Of a stretch of 64,000 nucleotides of DNA, positions 22,711 through 33,922 are shown in pieces (the stretch's first letter is position 1; each line of letters begins with the position of its first letter). The position numbers and the translations under genes are program-made. Source of the DNA: Gibbula magus (lineage: Eukaryota; Mollusca; Gastropoda; Trochida; Trochidae); the NCBI GenBank assembly GCA_936450465.1, contig OW388293.1:29455860-29519859 (forward strand). Reading direction: 5' to 3'. The notes under the pieces were generated by a model, which searched no databases, was not told the DNA's origin, and saw only the letters and a list, made by a program, of their open reading frames with translations.

Positions 22711-22809
22711 ATAACCAACTGCAGGTTTACCCATAGGAAGTCCGAAGTACAGATAACATTAAAATTGGGTAAATCTTTGATTGAATTCAACTTTCCTATC
22801 CCAATTGAC

Positions 22810-23240
22810 AAGTCAACAATTAACTCACCAAAGACATGTCCAAAACTGCAAGGGAGTGTTAAGTCAACTATTATCTTACCATTTGCAACATATCCATAGA
22901 GATGCATATACACATAGAGTTGGGCGAAAAGAAATCCCTAAAAGCATCCACTACATTTTGTGTAACTGTTATGCCAATATCAGACAAGACAGAAAGCAAA
23001 AAGATAACATTTCCATAAAGGATCTTTGTTGATCTTGTCCATACCTTCAAGCCTGTCACACTAAGCCCCGTGATCAAAAGTAATGTCTCATACAAACACG
23101 GATTGCTAAAGGACATAAAGTGACAGTAAACAGAACAAACGATGCCATTTTGTAGATCCTTCTTTAGAACATGTTTTAGATGGAAATACATCACAAGCTC
23201 ATTTGTGAGTAGTGCAAATATTTTGTAATCGGATCTGCAT
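22810..23240. repeat. Diverged paralogous block (partner 6330-6740)
   Basis: See 6330-6740. The minus-strand frame 22871-23194 is open over 107 codons, but its counterpart differs in frame, so it is not called a gene. Confidence 0.8.
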
Positions 23241-23639
23241 TAGAGTGACGCATAGTCTCGTACACAACAAAGTTACATACGTACACTTCTCCACATAGTT
23301 ACAACTCAGTGTTTGAATGTGTACACTTTGAAGATGTGTGAAACTTGTGCTATTTGTGAATGCTATTTAATCAATCGGGATGTCAATCAATTCTCTTGCT
23401 TAAGTTATATGCGATTGTCAAATATCTACATGTATTACAAATAACTTGAATTCTTTTGTAGACACATGCAATGCTTTACGGTGTTTCTGATATCAAAGAA
23501 TCGTTGTAAAATATAAAATGAAGTTTATTAAAAAAAAGACATGACAAAATGAACATAATTGTAAATCTTTGTTAAAGGGGTACCGGATAAATTTATACTT
23601 TTATCCAATGATATACAGGTTTGAGATGATGTGCAGCAA

Positions 23640-24500
23640 ACATCTATATCATTGAAACCATGTCAGTGTGATGAGAGGAGTTAAATACATGAAAGTGACA
23701 TACTTAATCTTACGATGCCTAGTGTTTAATGTTCTGAATTGTTCTAATATGATCCTTCAAGGTCACCATTTCGAAAAGTAACTAATGGAGATAAATGCGT
23801 TATGGAATTTCCTTTTTCTCATATTAGCAATAGGAATGCCAATAGGGACTCCAATAGGAATACAACAGAGTCATCAATTCAAATAAATAGGGATACTAAT
23901 AAAAACATCAATGTAAAAAGATTGTTCATTGACATATTGCCGTGTAAAACGAATCTCTGATTCTTATAAAACATATTTGCCTCCTTTCTATTTAAGAACA
24001 TGGATAACACTCACACCTAGTTGCATTTTGGAAGTATCTCACATTAACTTAAAGTCTGAAAAACAAAACAAGTTAAGTGATCGAGTATGCTTCACACTTG
24101 GTGGTAAAGAAAACGTATTCATCATATCTGCAGTTTTTCAAGTGTAACATGATATTGAGAAACTTCAGTTAATGAGATTACCACTATATTCTGGTACCAC
24201 CTGCCTATCTCCCTCTTAACCCAATTCAGATTTTTGATTTGTAATGTAATGCATATTGCTTCAACGAAATATGCGGTAGATGTCAAAATTGAAAAGCAAG
24301 ACATTTTAGTTTCTTTCAGAACCAAAAGCATAAAACATGACCGCACCAAAACATGCAACAACAATTTTTTAAATTTTGGATCAGAAAAAGGTTCTATAGA
24401 TTTTTCTTTTCAACCCAATTGAAGAGGTTTTATTTGCAAACTGTTACAGTAATTGTATTGAAACAATGAGTGCATGATTCCAATCACCATGCAACAACTT
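23640..24500. repeat. Paralogous block: direct part (to 7020-7130) then part inverted relative to 7260-7880
   Basis: 23640-23810 aligns directly with 7020-7130 and 53470-53620, while 23925-24500 aligns with the reverse complement of 7260-7880. A small AATAGGAA.GCCAATAGG-like triplicate lies between (23827-23865). Confidence 0.75.
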
Positions 24501-24582
24501 CAAAGCCACCCTCATTAACAATTGACCTCTCTTCCAATCAACTGGTATTAAAACTATCCATCATTAAATAAATATAGCATAA

Positions 24583-24620
24583 ATACTACTACTACGAATA
24601 ATAATAATAATAATAATAAT
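24583..24620. repeat. Compound (TAC)n(AAT)n microsatellite
   Basis: Four TAC units followed by about eight AAT units, then CATACATAC. Confidence 0.9.
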
Positions 24621-26699
24621 ACATACATACTTACAGAACTTTCTATTATTAACCAATTTCAATTTCTACCCTATATATTTGTATGTGTTTACTACCTCGA
24701 GGGAGATGTCTATATTGACAAAAAAAGAACAAAGAAAAGATCACAAGGTGTCTGAACTCAAGTACAAAGTGGTTATAACAATTATTTTTTAAAAAACTGA
24801 AACGAATCGATGAAATTTTTTGGCAACACACCTTGTTTCATTAAAGGAAAATAACAATTGGTAATCAAGACACCAGAGTGTCTATCAATGTAATCGAGAT
24901 ATATTACATAGTGATGAATATAGAATGTAGTGATTTAAATAATATCATTTATCTTTTAAAAATGTACCAGACCTAATATTATCTTGAAGATTTGTTGCCT
25001 TGTCCGCAAAATATATGAACATACTAAATATTTAATGATTAATATTTAATATTTTATAATTAATAATTTAATATATTTTAATATGGCAAATATCAAACCT
25101 ATAAACATCCGTTATACTTAATTTCAGTTTTTAAGAAGAAAATGTTCAAGAAATCTACACTTCTACTAAATCATACTCTCACAATCCCACAGTTACTATG
25201 AACTGTATGAAACATGGCAAATATTATTTTGATATAGTGAGAGGGGAAAAGATTTACATATTCATCTGGAACTGAAATAAGTCAAAGAAAATTTTTATTT
25301 TAAATATATTTAAGTATTTTCTCCGATAGATTATGCACTTTAAAAGGAAGACATTCAGGATACGATTTACAATTGTATGTGCTATGGCTCTCTTGTATGT
25401 TCATCACATCTAATTGATGCATTCTGAACAGATTTTGATAATGTTTCTCAGCATGATGGATTGTATATACCAACGAAAAAACTTCTCTTAAAACGGGGAA
25501 TTCATTTCTTTAACTTGCACATCACAAAAGTATACCTCTCATCTCCTACATTTACCTGTCTTTTTTACATAATTCTCTTGCATGTTCTTCGAGGCTAACT
25601 GATCAATCTTTTGTGAACGGTTTACATGATATTTTTTCACAAGCTAAGAGTTTTATTACTTTCATGCTTGAATTAGTCTCTACTCAATTTGCAGTAACGT
25701 TATTCACGGTAATGTGAAAATCATTCTAAAGTTACCTCGGCGCCATTTGCTAGCTATATAGTATACTGGCTTAGGATAATGTATGCATCTCTTCTAAACT
25801 ATATCTTGATGTAATCTCTACCAGCTTTCGACATTAATAAACAGATAATTTGGTTCCTGCATACGTTACATGTATGGCCTGCATAGTGGTAGGGATATTA
25901 TCTGAAAAGTTATATCTTTCGCGTTCTATCTGTTAAATTAAAATTAAATTCGATTATTGTGACTTCTTACATTAAAGGGACACTTATATTAGAAAACACA
26001 CTTTAGAGCAAGGTGAAGTACAATAATATAATCAACAAAATAGATGTCATCAGTGCATTAACGATAAATCATAGTTTTTATTTTGTGTACAGAACAGTTC
26101 AGTGTATTTTAAAGGATTGTGGTTGTGTGTTTGTAATAAAAATTTAAAACAAAGACATGTACTTTAAAACTGTGAATCACATTATTACATGACAATGTTG
26201 TTAACATGTCTTTGTGATTATTTGAGCCTGCAGTGTTACAGAAGTATCCAAAATCACAAGTTCAACATTATCTACCTATGTATTTGAAATATGAAAACCT
26301 GATGATTGACGACTGACGACGTATTGGAAGGGGGACAGCAGGGGGAAGGCAGTGAACTTGTAACAAATCCCTGACAAAGAATAATTTCAGGACATTTAAG
26401 ACACTTGTGTTCAACACTGAGCTAAATAAAATCACGACATGACAGTTTATGTTCGCCATGTTCTTGACAAGACATAACATTGAATGATGTTATATCCAAA
26501 CAAACATATCCTTATGTTTCTTCTCCCCTGTTATGTATAATACCATATGTCTGCATGATTCAAATGTTGTGCTCACCAATCAATGTAATTACTATTTAAA
26601 GGGGTGGTACGAGCAGGTTTAGAGGAAGAGGATAGATACATGCTCCTACGTCTATGCATCAAGAGTATAACTTTTGGAAATCGATTGCTGCATACTACT
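24621..26699. other. No gene recognised; very AT-rich
   Basis: Contains a low-complexity TTAATATTTAAT-type patch at 25028-25085 and a G-rich purine patch near 26329-26350. Frames are short and unsupported. Confidence 0.5.
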
Positions 26700-27310
26700 T
26701 TATGCTATATACATAATTACAGACCATATACAGATGTATTTTTTTTCTGGTGATAGGTAAGATCCGCGACTAGAAGTTGAGTATTTAAGTATTTTAACTG
26801 TATGTGACATTGGTTGAAAGTAAAAACTTATTTTGAGACTGAAGTATATAACGTTATTTATTATCAAATGAATGCGGTTATTTAAAAAAGTCAAAAGCAT
26901 TATGTAAATATTTTGCCACTCATATTCTTACAAACAAAGAATGCATGTCTATATAGACGATCGTTTAGAAAACAGATATGAAATTGTAATTGTACAAGCT
27001 GACAAACCTTTTAATGGTTTCCTACAGACTGGTAGATTACAAAAAATGTTTTCAAAAACATGAGAGGACGTGTATATATTCGTTTTGGGATTTCTCAGCA
27101 TGAACTCTCTGGAAAATGAGTTTCACTGCCTGCACCGGTGGATCAGTATCAGAAGAAAGTTAATTGCGCAGAACAACACTGAAGAGATATGAAGCCTCAA
27201 CTTACCCATTACAGTATATGTGTATCCTAATGGTTCTTACAAGCTTCTTTGTACTATCAAAACAAACACAAACAAAATAATGATAGTTTTGAAATACTTT
27301 CTAAGCACCT
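26700..27310. repeat. Diverged paralogous block (partner 16711-17300)
   Basis: See 16711-17300. It marks the last old block before the retroelement region. Confidence 0.8.
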
Positions 27311-27753
27311 TGTTAGGTTTATGTTCAATATGTCCCAAAAAAACTAATATGAAGTAGTTGGACAGATGTGAACATTAAATAGTAATGTTAATGAAAGATG
27401 CAGTCCCAAGAAACACTGTTAGAGGAGTGTTACATATCTATATAGCCATGAGTTCATTTGGCACTAAAATAAATCTCAGAATATGGAGTTTAAAATAACA
27501 GTTATCCAACCAAACAAATAATTTACATAATCATATATTAGCATATCAACATATATTCATAGAAGCAATTGATTACTCAAATTTGTTGTGTAAGAGAAAC
27601 ACCATTTTCATAACTACCTCAATATTCCTCATTACACACAGGTATCCCCTAGTTTTATAGATAATTTATGAACTGATAAGTCTAAACATGAACAGGTTAA
27701 ATGTGTGCACTCTTAGTCGTGTAATTAAGCCGCATCCAATTCAAGTATGTACA
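27311..27753. other. No gene recognised
   Basis: AT-rich, no matches found, up to the abrupt start of the GC-rich segment. Confidence 0.45.
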
Positions 27754-28223
27754 TGGGGGCTTCTCGGCTGCAGGGGTATAGCCCGGGGGCTATTACAGTG
27801 GGAGATTATGATGTGGTCCTACCGTCGTCCTGCGAACGAGCGGTAGGCACTGTTGAGATGGCGAGGGCTAGGATGAAGAGTGGAGACCCTGCGGACTGGA
27901 CTGTCCTGTGGACTGGTGTGAGGTACAGCGGCCATATTGGGCTTGACCTGCGGACAAGTGGGGAGCCCTGCGGGTTGAGGATGGTAGTAAGAGGGGTTTC
28001 TCCTGCGGAGAATGGGGAAGCCCTGCGGGCTAGAGAACGACCGAGCAAGTGATGACGATACCCTGTGGATATCGGGGCTCCTCCTGCGGAAGAGTGGGGA
28101 TCCCTGCGGGCTGTGTAGGGAAAATATAGCATGAATTGGGGGCCTAAAGACGATTCAGGCCGGCAGGAAGAAATGAAATGGCTTGTAATACCAAAACGAG
28201 GTTGTTGCAGTCGAGAGCCCCCA
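27754..28223. repeat. GC-rich 470-bp segment with CCTGCGGR minisatellite, bounded by 18-19-bp inverted repeats
   Basis: TGGGGGCTTCTCGGCTGCA at 27754-27772 is repeated inverted at 28206-28223 with one indel and one mismatch. Inside, CCTGCGG or CCTGTGG recurs about ten times between 27829 and 28110 at 15-40-base spacing, alternating with GGGGA/GTGGGGA. Base composition is abruptly unlike the surroundings. Long open frames on both strands (27747-28052 plus, 27806-28132 minus) follow from the lack of AT-rich stops, not coding. It may be a separate TIR element or the terminal repeat region of the adjoining DIRS-like element. Confidence 0.6.
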
Positions 28224-28749
28224 AAATATGTTATAAGGGGTATAACATGTCATATGAAGAATATGTATTGACATAAGGAGTACATGTAAAGATACACACA
28301 TGGCAAGAGAATATGGAGGCAACAAAAAAAAAGAAATAAAAAAATAATGATGCGTTAGGCTTGTTTAAAACGCTTTAAAGCTAAAATTACAAGGGTGTGA
28401 TAGTACCACGGGTTAGCCCATAAAAGAGGCCTTACAAGAGTATGTGGCGCTAAGGTACAAACATGGGATGATAAAAACACAAAAAAATAAGGGAGAAATC
28501 ATTAGATCATCATTCAAGCCTACAAGCTACGTGAACAAGTTGAAGATGGCAAGAACTAGCAAAGTGTGGGTAGATAATGGCTGAGAGTTAGCACATATAG
28601 GCTAAGTCGATGAAGTAGAAGTGCATCAAGCTACATACATACATAGTAATGATACATCATACATTGGTGTTCGAGCCGACGAGTAAGAATTTAGACAGGG
28701 TTCACATAGTTCCCGAGAGTGAGCATCAGGTACCGAGTCCAAACGTGAG
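28224..28749 (-). other. Probable 3' non-coding region of the DIRS-like element
   Basis: No frame. Lies directly downstream of the recombinase stop codon on the element's strand. It holds an A-rich patch near 28324-28347 and a (CATA)4 run near 28634. Assignment is by position only. Confidence 0.35.
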
Positions 28750-29298
28750 TTAACACAAACACAAGGCTCGCTGGGCTGGAAGCAGAGTGGCTTCTGGTGT
28801 CCTTATATACCTTTGGAAACAGTCTGATTGCCAGCGGCCTAGCGTCTTGATAAGGTGATCTTCCACGATAGCAGAAGCAGCAGTAGTCGCTGCCCCTATG
28901 CGGAAGGAGTGACCAGAGTACTGGGTGGCGTTGAATCCCGCTCGGGACAGTGTCAGACTTAGCCAGGAGAGGAACACGGCTCTGGATATGGGAAGGTTAC
29001 GTGAGTCCGTAAACAAGGGATCATCAGTGGTACAACATTGGATATCGGCTTTACACATTAAGGTCCCTGTTCCGAGTTGTAAGATAACAGCAATGGCTTG
29101 GTTTAGAGTCACATAGGAAAGTGAGCATTCCTCTTTGTCGATGAGGCTGTTTATACTGGGGGTATTACTATCATCATTGGGGGCTGACAGGTCCAGAATA
29201 CATGTAAGGTTTTTTGCCCTAATATTTCCCTTCGGCCAGTCCCAGAGGACTGACGCGGTAATCCTAGTAAGGTGAAATTTTGTAGGGTCCGACCACAT
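28750..29298 (-). pseudogene. In-frame fusion of DIRS reverse transcriptase start and tyrosine recombinase C-terminus
   Basis: 182 codons. Residues about 28-87 are the beginning of a DIRS-type reverse transcriptase: the ILDLSAP motif (34-40), SINSLIDKEECSLSYVT, and MCKADIQ (81-87), which carries the first catalytic aspartate. At residue 87/88 (position about 29038) it switches to the end of a tyrosine recombinase: PLF.DS..LPISR, then YSGHSFRIGAATTAA (the H-x-x-R catalytic box), LGRWQSD (catalytic-pocket W) and the nucleophile region QRYIRT, where Y is the presumed nucleophile. The rest of RT, RNase H and the recombinase part with the first catalytic Arg are absent. The simplest cause is one internal deletion that happened to keep the frame. 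Confidence 0.85.
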
Positions 29299-29608
29299 AA
29301 CTTTTCTTGCACTCAGAGTCTACAAGGGTAGTGACATTGACAGCGTTGTTCCTGGCACTAAGATTGTTTTTGCACTCAAATACAGACTGGTTTCGACCCG
29401 ATGTTCTCTGTTCCTCATTCTCCAGACCGCCAATTAGGTACTCGTGAAAGGCCTTGTCTGGATGAAAATCCAACTCCCTTCTGAGATTTTCGATATTTAT
29501 AGGTATCAACATAGGGAATTCTCTGGCTGTAGGTTTTAGTAAATCTCGAGGGGAGTGTAATTCGCATTTACACTGGCTATGCTTGATTCGTTTTGGCGGC
29601 GTATACAC
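29264..29608 (-). pseudogene. DIRS-like pol N-terminal fragment
   Basis: The first 10-12 codons belong to the inserted DNA element. From about codon 14 the frame resembles the region just before RT in DIRS pol: PTAREFPMLIPINIENLRREL, LDFHPDKAFHEYLIGGL, SARNNA, then VDSECKKSYVVGPYKISPY, equivalent to the usual 'E...G...GPF..PP' lead-in to the polymerase. It ends in a stop, and the RT proper continues in another frame from about 29290, so a frameshift separates them. The ATG at 29608 lies in the insertion and is not a real start. Confidence 0.75.
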
Positions 29609-30059
29609 CGGTCACATGTCCGGCGTACGCCGTTCCTCTACTAGGCTCAGTTGAAACAAGTGTATCGGCGTACAGACAGGAAGACGTCATCATCCCTCAA
29701 ACTAGCTTTAAAAAACATATCATTTATATTATATAACTATTTTTTTAAAATTATTTCAAAACATTGATTAATATTTTATTAGCGTGTAATGCAATGTTTT
29801 AAATAAGCAGTGACATTTAAAAATAAATCAGTCAACTATTTAATTGTACAACGCAACTTCATAACAAAAGGGTTATTGAATGTCGCAAGGGTAACATTTG
29901 TCCGCCATTACACGCCGCCTTCGCCGGTCATTTCCAACCGGCGCATTCGGAGTACGCCTAAGGCGTACGCCGGTTTCCAATCAAGTGATTTGCCGGTTGC
30001 GCCGCTTCCGGCGGCGTACGCCGGGTAGTGCGCCGGGTCTCGAATCAAGCATAGCCACT
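29570..30059. mobile_element. 490-bp TIR DNA element inserted in the DIRS gag/pol region
   Basis: TGGCTATGCTTGATTCG at 29574-29590 is perfectly inverted at 30041-30057 (17 bp). GCATTT at 29564-29569 and 30060-30065 is a probable 6-bp target duplication. Removing the insert rejoins the retroelement sequence. Both subterminal regions are rich in the self-complementary word GGCGTACGCC (near 29622, 29964 and 30013, with partial copies at 29594, 29665 and 29951). The core is AT-rich without a frame, so it is non-autonomous. Superfamily not assigned. Confidence 0.85.
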
Positions 30060-30504
30060 GCATTTTCCCGTGCTTCCTTGAATTGCAGAGAATGCAGATG
30101 TGCGAGAACGGGCACTGTAGACGGCTGCATCCGCGGTCGTTAAAGTTGTTGCAAACTTCTTGGGCATCTTGCCGCACTCTCAGTCTTCCTTTTACATCTT
30201 TGATGTTAGCTTGTCGTCTGTCGAGATGGAACTTGTCCTCCCTGCCGCTGTGCACAGGTCTTGTTTGGAGATGTCTTGAAGTATCCCTGATGTTTGGACA
30301 GGCTTCAATGCTGTGGGTGATACTGTGGTAGACGGTGAAGGTTCTTGTCCGTCGTCCTGATGAGCACATTCCATATATTCTAGTGTCCCGCAAGTCCCAT
30401 CGGATGTGTATTCCCTTCTCGGCATAGGCGGCAACACGTGCGGCGAACAGTTTATGATAGTCATAGTGGACTGATCCGCCATACAGTGTAGCAAGTTCGA
30501 TCAC
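29908..30504 (-). pseudogene. DIRS-like gag, C-terminal part with CCCH zinc finger, truncated by insertion
   Basis: Codons 1-149 are gag; the rest is read-through into the inserted element. The gag part has a basic, aromatic region and then C118-x7-C126-x4-C131-x3-H135, a CCCH finger (VCNNFNDRGC...CPFSH), directly followed by C137-x2-C140-x4-H145, a second knuckle-like group. Such a finger is usual at the end of DIRS-group gag and is thought to bind the element's RNA. It continues in the same frame from the upstream piece across two TAG codons, so the ATG at 30504 is internal. The insertion falls just after codon 149. Confidence 0.75.
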
Positions 30505-30567
30505 TGTTTCCTCGTGTCCATCAAGCTGCTATCGTTTAACCGCGTCAAATTCGCACAGAATGTCTTT

Positions 30568-31098
30568 CTACAGGCCGAAGGCAACCACAGGGCGAGGGTG
30601 ACTATGTATTCCAGTTAGTTCAGACACAATATTCCTCAGTTCAGATAATTCACGTTGGAGACTGGAGATAGAAGGTTCCTGCACAGGCACTAGATCATGA
30701 GTAATGTCCCTGCTCATAGTTGGGGAAGTGAGTGTCAGTGGAGCACTTGGTAGAAAGTTATCTGGGCTCTGTCCTGCCGTAGGTATCTCAGGTGTCACGT
30801 TAACTTCCGGGATGCTGTTCGTACTAGTGTGATTAGAGCTGGAGCTGCCTCGTAAATTCTCTTGATACACCTGGTGTAGGAGCTTCCTATTCCATGAGGA
30901 GGGTACATTGACCCCCTGTAGGGTAAGCCGACGTCTCAGTTCCACAACAGTGAGATAAGGCACATGGGTTTGTTTACGACTCTGGGGGACGCCATCTTGC
31001 TTGGACAGGGCAGTCGGTGCGTTAACCCCATCAACGTAATCAGGTTGTTCTGCTTGATCGGAGCGTCTACTGCGACGTCTGGTACTTCGAGTGGCCAT
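30568..31098 (-). CDS. DIRS-like gag, N-terminal part with SAP-like region and coiled coil
   Basis: 176 codons from the ATG at 31098. It begins with a very basic tail (MATRSTRRRSRRSDQ). Residues 48-83 (YLTVVELRRRL ... LLHQVYQENL) resemble a SAP helix-turn-helix nucleic-acid-binding motif, and a Ser/Thr/Pro-rich linker follows. Residues 143-162 (ISSLQRELSELRNIVSEL) form a likely short coiled coil. The frame stops at TAG (30568-30570), but continues in phase through DILCEFDAVKR, a second TAG (30529-30531) and into the zinc-finger piece. Gag is therefore one frame with two amber codons, probably mutations. Confidence 0.65.
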   Translation of the reverse strand: MATRSTRRRSRRSDQAEQPDYVDGVNAPTALSKQDGVPQSRKQTHVPYLTVVELRRRLTLQGVNVPSSWNRKLLHQVYQENLRGSSSSNHTSTNSIPEVNVTPEIPTAGQSPDNFLPSAPLTLTSPTMSRDITHDLVPVQEPSISSLQRELSELRNIVSELTGIHSHPRPVVAFGL

Positions 31099-31719
31099 GT
31101 CAGCATGTAAACAAAGCTTCAGAAACCATCATTGAAGATGACAGAGAAGGATGGCCCAGATGTTCGTAGATTATGTCGGATGACGATAATAACAATTTGG
31201 TCAGCAGAGCAAGGGTGATGAAAACTGAAACGAGGCTGACTGCTCTTTACCATAAATACGAGAGATAAGTGACGTCATTTCCTTACATTGCATGATGGGG
31301 AAATAGACTGTATAAATAAAAAATATGATAGAAAGGTGAATAAAAACTGAAGTATTAACTTAATTTAGGTAACAGGGATATAGAAGTTACTATGCTATGA
31401 ATTATCAAACCTTAAAACTGCAGTAGTAAATAGACGAAGAGTTTAGTTTGAGAGTACCGGAAGTGGATATAAATAGATCGTCGCATGGTGTTTACTTAGC
31501 TGAGAAATGGATACGATTTGTATGATAGAGTTATGTTAAAGTGTTGTAAATAAAATAAAAGACGTTTGATGGTAAAGTAGCATGATAACATTGAGTATGG
31601 ATAAAAAAGGTATAAATATAAAATGTACAGACAATTTATTCCTGCACAAACAAAAATAATAAATTTACATAGTGTTTAATCCAAACATTTCTGACAAAAA
31701 AGTGTGTGTTTGTTATAAG
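31099..31719. other. Probable 5' non-coding part of the DIRS-like element, then unassigned DNA
   Basis: Directly upstream of gag on the minus strand. Base composition returns to AT-rich near 31310. GAAAC.GAACGAGG-like similarity (AAACGAGGCTGACTGC at 31230, AAACGAGGTTGTTGCAG at 28194) may reflect split direct terminal repeats, but it is short and unproven. Confidence 0.3.
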
Positions 31720-31780
31720 ATAAAAAAGAATGGCCCCTTAAAGAAGAGAAGAGTCGTAAAGAGTAGTGTACAGGAAACAC

Positions 31781-31862
31781 AGACAGATACTTTCGCCGCC
31801 AGATGATATAAATTCTGCGTTAGACAGATACTTTCGCCGCCAGATGATATAAATTCTGCGTT
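31781..31862. repeat. 41-bp direct repeat, two copies
   Basis: Two perfect head-to-tail copies of a 41-base sequence with core TTTCGCCGCCAGATG (31781-31821, 31822-31862). The same pair is at 37558-37639 in unit B, so it predates the 5.8-kb duplication. Confidence 0.9.
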
Positions 31863-32214
31863 AGAATGACATTAACTTATAGGATATTTGTTGTAAATTA
31901 TTTGATAAAAACGTTTAAAACAAACACAAGAAATAAAATCAAATATACATAAAACGCTCATATACATGTACAATGTTGCTAAAATAGCTGGTAAAATATA
32001 ATTTTAAAACATTGATGCTTGCTGGATTGATTGCCTGCTTGCCCTTGTGCTTGCTGTATTCACAATTTTGGAAAGATAACATCGATTTGGAACAGACATA
32101 CCACCTAATCAGCAATGTACACCAAAGACTAAGATACTTTGAATAAACTAATTCTGCTCCCACGATTGCAGATGAATTGAAGAATTAAGTTAACACTGAA
32201 TCTATTTCCTACAA

Positions 32215-32465
32215 CATTTTTATGTGTTCACGTATTCAAAAGCTCCGACCGGGTTAATATGACGTATTAATTAGCTGCTCTCTTCCCTTATGTTTACCCT
32301 AGTAAAAAGCAAACTTATGCTAGATACATGCATAATTTGACTGAAAGGGAAAGCCGAGTGCCAGTAGTGCTGAATGTTTTTTTTATAGAAAATATCACAC
32401 ATGCCAGAAACCACACATGAATTTGAAATAGCTTTCCTGATGTGGTTTGACGTCACCGAAATAAC
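32215..32465. repeat. Old block repeated inside the 5.8-kb unit (partner 34845-35090)
   Basis: GTATTCAAAAGCTCCGAC.GG and GTTAATA.GACG.AT, then ATATCA.ACATGCCAGAAACC, ACACATGAATT and TGTGGTTTGACGTCA, are shared in order with 34845-35090, in the same orientation, at about 80% identity. The same family continues in the 1.0-1.4 and 18.0-18.4 kb blocks, so there are at least four lineages of this stretch. Confidence 0.8.
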
Positions 32466-33922
32466 ACAAATGCATTATCAGACAAGGAGTTGAGGAAATC
32501 AGAATCATGACTTTGTGAGAGTAAACTTCATCGGTGTTTGTCAGTTGGAATGTTGTATAGCTGGATTATTTTCCCAATCATTTTCCAATCCGATTTCAAC
32601 TATAATGATGCCACAAATGACACATAGAAACAAGGGCCTCCAGCAACTCATTTGGCAAATACTAAACTACTAATATTACTTTACATGTTTCTTCTTTATA
32701 GTATAACCTCGAGTTTAACAGTACTTATTTTAGCGAGGCTTTTTCTTTGAGTAGGTGTAAAGTTACATTATGTCTAATTTTTGCTTTATGCCAACAAGTA
32801 TCTGACAAAGTACCGATAAGAATACTTAAAGGCAAACTATATCATTCAAATAATCCAATTTGATATAGATTTATTAGATGAAAAAGCTTTTTGAATTCAA
32901 ATTACAGATATGATTTTAATCAAATAATTGATAAAATACCTGCCAAAACCATACATGTACGAAATAAAAAAAATGAACAGTTTGAAACAGAGTTGAGTTC
33001 ACATGTTAGAAGGCATAACAGCTAGTGAAATGAAAATGTGGTTAATAAATAAATAAATACTTATGAATGTTTGATTATGTCATTGCTTTTACCTAAGAAT
33101 ATGGGAACATGTTCAGGTCGCTACAGTGACATACATATCTTGCAAAAATGGTCTTGTGTGGAAGTATCTACACAGATAGGCACCATTTTAAATACGATCT
33201 GTTCTGATTGGCATGTACTGTTGAGCCTCTACCGAGTTATGATTAGGTACTAATTCACAATTCATTATTCTCGTTTGTCAAATATTAATCATTTTCTGAC
33301 ATATTTAGTTACAATCAATGACTCGTTTAGCGTGGATAAAACTTAAGGGTACGTTGATACCGGCTATAATGTAATTTATGGTAATAGACATAAGACACAT
33401 TTGCTGGTTTAATTTGATAAAATGTATTCAATCTAAGCGTCCATGGTACTATAATAACACTTAGAACATAACCTTATATATTACTCTTCCCTTCTGTAGC
33501 ATTCGTTGTATGCCATCATTACTAGGATAAAACAAAATCAATAATGTTCTATTGTTTTGATGGAAGCTTTACAGATTTTCGGGTTAATACATGACAGTTG
33601 TGGGGTTTCAAGAAACAAAAACAGTATGCAGATGTCTTTAAAGGGTGTTAATGTGTAATAAAGAAGTTGTATATCCACTATAACTTGTCATATCTGTACC
33701 ACAATCTTATAGAAAGTCATTTCACCATTTTCAGATAGATGTTTCACATTATCTAGATTACTTATTCCGTTACCATCCTGTCCGTTACCAATACCTGCTA
33801 ATCATACAATCATTATCATTGAGGGAATTGAAACACTCAACGAATGTCCTCTGTAAGTTGCTAAACTATATAACTTCAATGTTAATAATTCTATTGAGTT
33901 GATATCACTAGTGTACCTTGCC

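Larger units (their letters stand above)
28216..31260 (-). mobile_element. Broken DIRS-like (tyrosine recombinase) retrotransposon
   Basis: Minus-strand order gag (31098 to about 30058), reverse transcriptase start (29608 to 29038), tyrosine recombinase end (29037 to 28750) is that of DIRS-group retrotransposons, which integrate with a tyrosine recombinase rather than a DDE integrase. The element is inactive: gag has two in-frame stops, a DNA element is inserted in the gag/pol overlap, pol has a frame break near 29280, and most of RT, RNase H and the recombinase N-terminus are missing. Outer limits are estimates; I did not find convincing terminal or split direct repeats. Confidence 0.8.

Noticed and set aside
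27747..28052. 101-codon plus-strand frame and opposed 108-codon minus-strand frame
   Set aside because: Both result from the GC-rich minisatellite, which lacks AT-rich stop codons; repetitive composition and no family features.
29908..30055. Last 49 codons of the gag C-terminal frame as gag protein
   Set aside because: They are read through into the inserted TIR element and are not retroelement coding sequence.
28194..31245. Split direct repeats as DIRS termini (AAACGAGG.TG at 28194 and 31230)
   Set aside because: Only about 15 bases agree, with mismatches; not enough to define termini.
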